From Alkalibaculum bacchi (GTDB taxonomy: Bacteria > Bacillota > Clostridia > Eubacteriales > Alkalibacteraceae): a stretch of DNA of 23,465 nucleotides. The notes under the pieces are model-generated. The model saw only the letters and a list, made by a program, of their open reading frames with translations. It searched no databases and was not told where the DNA came from. The translations under genes and the position numbers were made by a program. Where the stretch lies: positions 1-23,465 of the forward strand of contig NZ_CALNCS010000207.1 of NCBI RefSeq assembly GCF_937875145.1, given 5' to 3'. This document shows, piece after piece, positions 18,093-23,465 of this stretch; positions within the stretch are counted from its first letter, which is position 1, and every line of letters starts with the position of its first letter.

Positions 18093-18240
18093 TAATATTT
18101 CACCTATTTTCTATTTTCAAATATATATTTGAACGAGAATTTTAGTCTATCAATATTTTTATAATATCATAATTATATCTCCATCTATACTTATTTGATA
18201 GGAAAGTAAAATTTCCTTTTATTTGCGAGAGTTCATTATC

Positions 18241-19050
18241 TTATTTCAAAACAACCTTGGCTTGTTTTCTAGGAGCCGTTGGGTAGTATTTTACATCGGG
18301 ATAACCTAATACAAGACAAGCTTGTACTTCTTTTTCATCCTCAATATTTAAGAACTGTTTTATCTCTTTATTTTGATTTGCAGCTCTTACAAAAAAGCCG
18401 CTATAAAACATCCCAAGTCCTTGGGCAAATGTCATAAGTTCCATATTTGAAGCAGCTAGCCCTGCATTAATAGCAGAATCACTGACGACACATACAGCTG
18501 CAGGTGCATGAAAAAACAAATCATCACGACTATCTTGACTATAGTGATCACACATAGTAATCCACCGACGAGCGTACACTTTATATATCCTAGAAATTTC
18601 AGTATTTAATAGTATTTCTTGTGCCTCTTTGTTTAAACTCTCCAGTGCCATCTTCGTCAATTGGGGCAAATTATCTCGTACAATCACATAAGAGGTACCT
18701 TGTAAATTGCTACCAGTAGAAGTATATCTTCCCGCCTCGATAATATTCATCTGCTTCTTATCTTCAATGGGCTTTTGAATAAATCGTCGTATAGATCTTC
18801 TTCCCTTAATGGCCTTAAGTAATAAATCAGGATCTAAGGCCGCCGACTCTAAAGTAGACTCTTCTACCTCTCCCATTTCGTATCCTTCTATAGAAACCGC
18901 ATTCTGAGGACACACAGCAACACAATGCCCACATTCCATACAGTTAAAAATAGCCTTAGCCTTTTTATCTTCAATAATAATATTCTTTGGAAAGCAGTCG
19001 CCGACACATAGACCACATCCTATACAAAGTTCATTATCAATACGTACCAA
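18241..19050 (-). CDS. Ferredoxin-nitroreductase fusion protein
   Basis: A 269-residue FMN-dependent nitroreductase-family enzyme with an N-terminal two-[4Fe-4S] ferredoxin domain. The cluster ligands are C9, C12, C15, C19-P-type and C37, C40, C43, C47-P (CxxCxxCxxxC twice). The nitroreductase domain begins at GRRSIRRF (about 84-91) and fills the rest. Such fusions are common in anaerobes and pass electrons from ferredoxin to the flavin; the natural substrate is unknown. The start is TTG at 19050, backed by GGAGG at 19058-19062, seven bases away, and by the complete first cluster right after it. No membrane segment. Monocistronic by spacing. Confidence 0.9.
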   Translation of the reverse strand: MVRIDNELCIGCGLCVGDCFPKNIIIEDKKAKAIFNCMECGHCVAVCPQNAVSIEGYEMGEVEESTLESAALDPDLLLKAIKGRRSIRRFIQKPIEDKKQMNIIEAGRYTSTGSNLQGTSYVIVRDNLPQLTKMALESLNKEAQEILLNTEISRIYKVYARRWITMCDHYSQDSRDDLFFHAPAAVCVVSDSAINAGLAASNMELMTFAQGLGMFYSGFFVRAANQNKEIKQFLNIEDEKEVQACLVLGYPDVKYYPTAPRKQAKVVLK

Positions 19051-19132
19051 TTTAATACCTCCAGTAAACTATTTACGATTTATATAGATAAACTAATAAA
19101 TCTCATCAGAAAAGATTAAAAATATATTGCTC

Positions 19133-19237
19133 CTAAAATTTTTTGTTCCTCGTAAAATGTTTTAATTTGATTCCTTTCTTTTGTACATGATCTGCAGCAA
19201 GCTTTCCAATTACGATTGAAACAGGAAGTCCGGACGT
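19133..19237 (-). pseudogene. 3' fragment of an unknown gene fused to the end of the acetyltransferase
   Basis: A minus-strand frame of about 34 codons (SGLPVSIVIGKLAADHV...) ends at TAG 19133 and reads like a real C-terminus. It lacks a start and overlaps out of frame the last codons of the broken acetyltransferase, whose own natural end is probably near FDYYRK. This looks like a recombination joint that replaced the 3' flank of the acetyltransferase with the tail of another gene. The family was not recognised. Confidence 0.4.
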
Positions 19238-20086
19238 TTTCTATAATAGTCAAATGATGTTTCTACTTCAAATCCACACTTTCTATATAAGTTAAATGCA
19301 TTTTTATTTGTGCTATCGACTTCAATTGTTATATTTTCTCTACCTCTATTTTTTAAATCTGTTAGTATTCGCTTTAATATAGCTCGTCCAAAACCTTTTC
19401 CTTGATATTGTGGTGATACCTCAAACCCAAATATAGAGGCTTCATCATTTCCAAGGCTTGCAGAACCCATTCCAATATGTTTTTTATATATCATAGCTAT
19501 ATATTGTATTCTCTGATTCAAAAGATTTAATTATCATACTTTTTGCATCTTCATAATTGTCATTGAATATTTCCTGACTCAAATTAATAAGTGATTCCAA
19601 ATCTTCTTTTTCTGCTTCCTTTAACTTTATTTCAGGAGTTGGGCGAACTTCCATATCATCTACTGAATCATTATATCTTAAGAAATACTCTGTAAAATCA
19701 AATTCTGCCTTTAGTTTTTCTATTACTTCGTTTCCATCATTTGATTGTGGTTCACAAACAAATACTAAATCTAATATATTATATTTGGTTATTTCTTTTA
19801 TAGCCTCATGGAGCAGCTTTTTAAAATATCCTTTTCGCCTATATTTAGGTAAAGTATAGGCTGATATTTCTGCTTCATCTCTGGTTGGAATAAACATAGA
19901 TACAAGACTCACTAATATGTTATTATCATAAAGTAAAAATAAGCTCTTTATTTCAGAATTAAAATTTATGGATGTGTCAAGAAATATACTTCCATTTAAC
20001 TTATCATGCTCTTTACATATCAGCTCAACTTTCCTTATTTCCTTTATGATTTCCTCACTTGGCTCACTGAATTTTTTAATCACCAA
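19210..20086 (-). pseudogene. Tandem-GNAT N-acetyltransferase, split by a frameshift
   Basis: Two overlapping frames together make one acetyltransferase of about 290 residues with two GNAT domains. The first part (to stop at 19484) has YRRKGYFKKLL, the acetyl-CoA pyrophosphate loop of domain 1. The second (from about 19500 to 19210) has SPQYQGKGFGRAIL, the same loop of domain 2, and ends NLYRKCGFE. Dropping one base near 19497-19503 joins them as ENTIY-AMIYKKHIGMGSAS, a normal GNAT strand, so the break is a single-base insertion or a sequencing error. The start is probably TTG at 20086 (GGAGGGG upstream at 20093-20099), with GTG 20083 or 20101 as alternatives. Substrate unknown. The 3' end runs into a foreign fragment. 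Confidence 0.75.
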
Positions 20087-20120
20087 TACAAACCCCTCCA
20101 CCCATATGTGTTATATCTAC

Positions 20121-20150
20121 ATTTTAACAAAGTATAATTCTGATTACCAA
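20121..20150 (-). promoter_or_regulatory. Possible promoter of the acetyltransferase gene
   Basis: On the minus strand TTGGTA (20145-20150) and TAAAAT (20121-20126) are 18 bases apart, about 35 bases upstream of the GGAGGGG site. A fair match to the vegetative promoter consensus. Confidence 0.35.
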
Positions 20151-20212
20151 GGTTAATTTAATACGCGACATTCTACTGTGGCTCAATTTATAAATAATGT
20201 TCGTTACGGGAA

Positions 20213-20230
20213 GTCAAAGACCTCCCCTAC
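20213..20230. repeat. Intergenic repeat GTCAAAGACCTCCCCTAC, copy 1
   Basis: An 18-base sequence identical to 21756-21773. In this copy the partner arm that would form a hairpin is missing, so it seems truncated. Confidence 0.6.
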
Positions 20231-20248
20231 CGCTCCCACTTTAAAGTA

Positions 20249-20397
20249 TTACCTCAATTCACGTAAAATCCCTTTGTCTTCAAAGCCTTCACAGTTAATT
20301 TTATACATTAAGTTTATCATGTCGTGACTATATTTTGTAAGGATTTAATGCATAATCTACACAGTCTGCAAGGCAGTTAGCTATGGACTTCCCTTTG
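20249..20397 (-). pseudogene. Decayed 3' end of an unknown gene
   Basis: The minus strand reads GKSIANCLADCVDYALNPYK, then, after a one-base shift, YSHDMINLMYKINCEGFED and a stop at 20249. Both parts look coding but have no start or ribosome binding site. The family was not recognised. Confidence 0.25.
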
Positions 20398-20538
20398 TTT
20401 TGGTGCATAGAAATTTGAGAGGGGAATACAGCACATCTACGCATCACAACTAAGAGGAATAAAAGATGCTTTACAAACAACCTATGACGAGTTACTAAAA
20501 TAGGGAAATGAGCTATCTTTTAACAGAAATAGAAGAAG

Positions 20539-20604
20539 TGCCAGCACAGCACAAGAGTTGAGACAAACAGCTTTGTCTCCCTTATTCTTTGTTGGCACTT
20601 TTGT
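20539..20604. repeat. Imperfect palindrome with a GAGACAAA stem
   Basis: Outer arms AGTGCCA and TGGCACT and inner arms GAGACAAA and TTTGTCTC pair around a four-base loop, with a less well paired middle. It could be a terminator-like hairpin or the end of a small mobile element. Confidence 0.45.
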
Positions 20605-20605
20605 A

Positions 20606-20641
20606 AATATAATTTATCCTTAATGTTATTAAACGCTTTAA
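20606..20641 (-). repeat. Dispersed gene-fragment repeat, copy 2
   Basis: Partner of the repeat at 16028-16060. It begins within the last codons of the DUF1835 gene (stop at 20638) and continues downstream of it, so the relic touches the gene's 3' end. Confidence 0.4.
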
Positions 20642-21529
20642 ATATATGCTTTTCTTAAAACTTTTCCATAGGGATGTGATGGTTCCTTATTTTCAACAAC
20701 AATTAGTTTATTATCCTCAATCATCTTATCAATACGCAAAGCATACCAACTATCGCTAATGCCTAGACTGTATTCTCCTAAGAGCTTACCGATAAGTCGT
20801 GCCATAATAATATCATTATCTGGAAGATTCTTTGTGATAATGAAATCATAAAAATTTTCTGGTACAGAAATTAGCTTTCCGTTTATAACTGCTCGTAATG
20901 GTGCACTTTCTACCATCAAGTCATGCCAGTAGTCACTAGCAACTCTCTTTTCTATCTGTGATAATTGTTTTTCAAGAGGTAGGAATTGATAAATTTTACC
21001 TGCCTCAACTTCCCCCCAGTGACTATACTCTGCTATTTGATTCTCAGATATTTGCTTATATTTAGGTAAAGAAACAACACTTATATTGCAGTCAATATTT
21101 CTCAATATATTGCAAACAAAATAAAATCCACAAGTAGAATAAGGAGCGCTGCTTTTCCATATTCGTATGGGTATACCATTTTTTGCAGCTGATAGAAGAT
21201 ATTCCATATCTTTACGTTGATTTATGAAGAACTTCTCTTGTTCCTTATTATCAAAATTAAATCTTCCCCACAATTTGAGAAAAATATTTTGGCGCTCATC
21301 TCCATCAATCGAACCTGAAATATCTCCAACATCAAGTGAAAAGCCTATATTAACCACATCTCTAGAATTTCCTCCAACTGCTTGGCCTTCAAAATGTTTC
21401 TCTAATTCGACCTTAGTTGGTTTTTTCCCCAGCATAGCTGACAGCTTCACCAATTATATTTTTATCATTATAATTTTTTGCTGCTTTCATAAAACCTTTC
21501 TCACTATCGCTAAATACAACTTCAAGCAT
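20638..21529 (-). pseudogene. DUF1835/DUF3658 family protein with a frameshift
   Basis: The N-terminus MLEVVFSDSEKGFMKAAKNY (from ATG 21529; GAGGTG lies just upstream) is in one frame and runs into a stop. The remaining 265 residues (KKPTKVELEKHFEGQAVGG onward) are in the next frame. Removing one G from the GGGGAAAAAA run at 21421-21430 joins them as GEAVSYAGKKPTK, which is the expected family sequence, giving about 300 residues. The N-terminal part matches DUF1835 and the C-terminal part DUF3658, a pair commonly fused; function unknown. It is either a recent pseudogene or a homopolymer sequencing error. The C-terminus seems almost complete but touches a dispersed repeat. Confidence 0.7.
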
Positions 21530-21559
21530 CATTTCACCTCTTGTACAAATATATTAGTG

Positions 21560-21724
21560 TTATCTATTCCACTTTTTCAATAAGGAATTATGCTGTTTTA
21601 TATTATCAGATATTACCGAATTGATTACTTCATCGAGATTTCTAAAAGACACAATTGGGACGTTAAATATATAAAGATATCTCTTTAGATGCACATTTTG
21701 CACATCCTGTTTATAAAATGGCGT
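21560..21724 (-). pseudogene. C-terminal 54 codons of a truncated unknown gene
   Basis: A minus-strand frame (TPFYKQDVQNVHLKRYLY... ending LLKKWNR and TAA at 21560) is clearly coding-like but has no start; an in-frame TGA at 21725-21727 sits at the edge of the repeat region. The stop lies 30 bases before the DUF1835 start, so the lost gene was probably the upstream partner in that operon and was cut off by repeat insertion. The family was not recognised. Confidence 0.45.
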
Positions 21725-21748
21725 TCATGCTTAAATCATGAGTTCATG

Positions 21749-21870
21749 ACGGAAGGTCAAAGACCTCCCCTACAACCTAGATACCGATAGGTAGGGGCGC
21801 ACCTTTGGTCTGACCCGTTTGCACGACGCAATGTCCTACTGTTACGCAATATATAAAAATTGCGTCATGC
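21749..21870. repeat. Two adjacent palindromic intergenic repeats
   Basis: The first hairpin pairs GGTCAAAGACCTCCCCTAC (21755-21773) imperfectly with GTAGGGGCGCACCTTTGG (21791-21808). The second pairs GCACGACGCAAT (21821-21832) with ATTGCGTCATGC (21859-21870), 11 of 12 bases, with another ACGCAAT half-site at 21844-21850. Such GTAGGGGCGC-type palindromes look like miniature elements scattered in clostridial genomes. The first arm recurs at 20213-20230. Confidence 0.55.
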
Positions 21871-21941
21871 AGGGAACGCTGCCGCTCCGTATTTCCAAAT
21901 CCGTATATTAATATGACATTTTCCTACTAATATCTTTATTC

Positions 21942-22304
21942 TTAAAATAATGATAAACCAAACACTTTAGCAATCTCTTTTACCCCTTGCTCAATTTCTT
22001 CCCTAGGAAAATTAGATTTTTCTAATAACTCATCATCTAAATTATTTAATTTTGCATAAAAATCCAAGGCTAGCTCCATATACCTTTTGTCATTAGAATC
22101 TATATTTTGAAATAGCAAATTCTCGGCTTCATTGATTTTTCCTTTCCCTATTAAATTGAGCAATTGTTTATATAAATAATCAGTTTGGGTATAATTTTCT
22201 TCACTTGGTAATTCATAGATAATTGTATCTTTATTAAAGAAAAGTTTTGCAAGCAACCTTATCAAATCATCTACCATGCGCATTATATAATCTTGTTTAA
22301 TCAT
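21942..22304 (-). CDS. DUF6483-like small protein
   Basis: A 120-residue, all-helical, acidic protein. The opening MIKQDYIMRMVDDLIRLLAK is, from memory, the conserved start of the DUF6483 family found in Clostridia; the spaced helices (YLYKQLLNLIGKGKINEAEN and later ALDFYAKLNN) look like a tetratricopeptide-like helical repeat pair. No catalytic motif, signal peptide or membrane segment is visible, and the function is unknown. The ATG at 22304 has only a weak upstream GGTTGAG, so the start rests on the family match. It stands alone between repeat-rich gaps. Confidence 0.7.
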   Translation of the reverse strand: MIKQDYIMRMVDDLIRLLAKLFFNKDTIIYELPSEENYTQTDYLYKQLLNLIGKGKINEAENLLFQNIDSNDKRYMELALDFYAKLNNLDDELLEKSNFPREEIEQGVKEIAKVFGLSLF

Positions 22305-22398
22305 AGGATATATCTCAACCTTTCAAATGTATTGATATTTATTACTTTAAATATTACTAGCATTTATGTTAATTAAATTCTAAAGATCATATCAAAAC

Positions 22399-22556
22399 AT
22401 CACGAGGGACGAACATCAGGTAGGGTCTGAATGCACTTGGCGCACAATTAATAATGATGAGTCAATGTATGATATAACAGCAATTTATCGATTATTAACA
22501 AAGATATCGATATGGTAACTTATTTCTCCTAAAAAATGGAATAAAAAGTTACCGTC
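22399..22556. mobile_element. Possible short non-autonomous element of the ATCACGAGGGAC family
   Basis: ATCACGAGGGACG (22399-22411) is followed about 145 bases later by ACCGTCCCT (22551-22559), giving inverted GGGACG ends. At the right end GGTAACTT (22514-22521) pairs with AAGTTACC (22546-22553) in a hairpin. No coding capacity. The left end is shared with 15780 and 16186. Confidence 0.35.
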
Positions 22557-22601
22557 CCTATATGCCTATAATAGTTGTCATGTTATTGTTATTATTTTTT
22601 T

Positions 22602-22668
22602 ACAAAAACAATAGCTTCTTTCTGATAGGAATCAAAATAATTGTTTAAACTAGGAAAGAGTTATTGTT
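22602..22668 (-). terminator. Possible terminator of the M20D gene
   Basis: On the minus strand AACAATAACTCTTTC (22668-22654) pairs, with one gap and one mismatch, with GAAAGAAGCTATTGTT (22622-22607), followed by TTTGT. The loop is long (about 31 bases), so the structure is only moderately convincing. Confidence 0.4.
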
Positions 22669-22699
22669 ATTTTTCTTCAAATTTACAAGCAATTATGAT

Positions 22700-23465
22700 T
22701 TAATTATTTAAAAAATCAAGAGTAAACTGCGCATGTAGTGCTGTGCCATATTTTAAATAATCTTCATCAATCTTGAATTTCTCATGGTGTGGAAAGTAAA
22801 TAGATTCTTTTTCTTCGTTTCTATATCCCATAAATGCATAAACTCCTTTAGCATGTTGGAAATAGTAAGGCATATCCTCTGATCCCATATATCTAGGTAA
22901 ATTTATATTTTTACCTTCTCCTAAGACTTTTGTTGAAGACTTGTCAGCTATAACTGCTAATTGTTCATCATTGCAAAGGCTGAGAGCACTCTCTTCTATT
23001 CTTACATCTACCTTAAGCTCATAGGCATCTGCTATTGCTTTTGCATGTCTTTTTATTGCTTCATGAGCTATTTCCCTAACAGTTAGATTGAAGTATCTCA
23101 TAGAAATATCAACCTCTGTATATTTAGCTACTATGTTTGCTTTTGTGCCACCAACGAACTTTCCAACAGAAAGGACTATTGGATCTTGTGCATCAATATT
23201 CTTAGTAACTATTCCCTGTAAATCTGTAACAAAAATACATGCGGGATGAATAGTATCTTTTGCCTTATGAGGTACAGAGCCATGTCCTGATACTCCTTCA
23301 AATTTAACATAAATAGTGTCACAGCCTGCCATTCTATACCCAGCTTCAATATTTACATATCCAGTCTCTAATTCTGGCATTCCATGCATACCAAAACAAG
23401 CATCAACTCCATCCATTCCGCCTGCTTCTATTATTTTTTTAGCTCCTGTGAATGTTTCCTCGCCC
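22700..23465 (-). CDS. M20D family amidohydrolase, C-terminal part (partial)
   Basis: The frame is open to the right edge, so the N-terminus is missing; about 254 residues are visible, including 16 before the first internal Met (GEETFTGAKKIIEAGG). Family motifs are EE...GAKKxIE, FGMHGMP with a metal-binding His, the dimerisation-domain GHGSVPH, GSEDMPYYF and the C-terminal FPHHEKFKIDE His ligand. These place it in the M20D group of zinc- or manganese-dependent amidohydrolases (N-acyl-amino-acid and aminobenzoyl-glutamate-type hydrolases), acting in the cytosol on acylated amino acids or small peptides. The exact substrate cannot be told. No frameshift in the visible part. Confidence 0.9.
   Translation of the reverse strand, partial: GEETFTGAKKIIEAGGMDGVDACFGMHGMPELETGYVNIEAGYRMAGCDTIYVKFEGVSGHGSVPHKAKDTIHPACIFVTDLQGIVTKNIDAQDPIVLSVGKFVGGTKANIVAKYTEVDISMRYFNLTVREIAHEAIKRHAKAIADAYELKVDVRIEESALSLCNDEQLAVIADKSSTKVLGEGKNINLPRYMGSEDMPYYFQHAKGVYAFMGYRNEEKESIYFPHHEKFKIDEDYLKYGTALHAQFTLDFLNN

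Larger units (their letters stand above)
20102..20637. other. Gap of 536 bases with relics and palindromes
   Basis: Holds the acetyltransferase promoter, one copy of the GTCAAAGACC repeat, a decayed gene end, a plus-strand coding-like relic (about 20430-20510: GIQHIYASQLRGIKDALQ then a stop) and an imperfect palindrome at 20539-20604. No intact gene. Confidence 0.6.
21533..21941. other. Gap of 409 bases between DUF1835 and DUF6483 genes
   Basis: Contains the truncated gene end at 21560-21724, the paired palindromes at 21749-21870 and a GC-richer tail (21871-21900) unlike the surrounding AT-rich DNA. No intact gene. Confidence 0.6.
22305..22699. other. Gap of 395 bases with repeat relics and terminator
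   Basis: Holds the third ATCACGAGGGAC copy (22399-22410), a palindrome at 22514-22553 next to a reversed GGGACGG end, and the terminator-like hairpin of the M20 gene. No intact gene. Confidence 0.6.

Noticed and set aside
18185..18225. GGAAAGTAAAATTTCC hairpin as terminator of the nitroreductase gene.
   Set aside because: The stem is short and has no T-run on the minus strand.
22440..22517. A plus-strand frame reading MYDITAIYRLLTKISIW.
   Set aside because: It is too short, lacks a ribosome binding site and ends in a palindrome; coding is not supported.

Overview
The window is AT-rich, and every intact gene runs on the minus strand (right to left). Low GC, strong GGAGG-type ribosome binding sites, TTG and GTG starts and the family content (a ferredoxin-nitroreductase, a DUF6483-like protein, an M20D amidohydrolase, clostridial-looking intergenic palindromes) suggest an anaerobic member of the Firmicutes, most likely a Clostridia. 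No rRNA, tRNA or CRISPR array was seen.

The main content is an apparently complete type 6 BREX phage-defence operon at about 15.5 to 0.15 kb. In transcription order it is brxE, brxA (DUF1819), brxB (DUF1788), brxC (large P-loop ATPase), pglX (adenine-type DNA methyltransferase), pglZ (alkaline-phosphatase-fold protein), brxD (P-loop ATPase) and brxHI (Lhr-like helicase). Genes overlap by 1, 4 or 29 bases or lie 11 to 17 bases apart, so they are probably one transcription unit. A TATAAT box and a GGAGG site precede brxE. A ninth short gene with a CPxC motif begins 36 bases after brxHI and runs off the left edge. One unexpected feature is that PglZ seems to lack the aspartate of its first metal-site motif (Ala502 in an otherwise normal xALRYE stretch).

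Upstream lies about 1 kb of non-coding, relic-rich DNA (15.48-16.53 kb), then a 519-residue SIR2-domain protein (16.5-18.1 kb), probably a second NAD-consuming defence protein. Together they make a small defence island.

The rest (18.2-23.5 kb) is ordinary metabolism mixed with decay: a ferredoxin-nitroreductase, a tandem-GNAT acetyltransferase broken by a frameshift, a DUF1835/DUF3658 gene broken by a frameshift at a homopolymer, a DUF6483-like gene and the 3' part of an M20D amidohydrolase. Gaps between them hold truncated gene ends and short palindromic repeats (an ATCACGAGGGAC family, a GTCAAAGACCTCCCCTAC family and several hairpins) typical of miniature elements. This repeated insertion and decay marks the right flank of the defence operon as a recombination-prone region.
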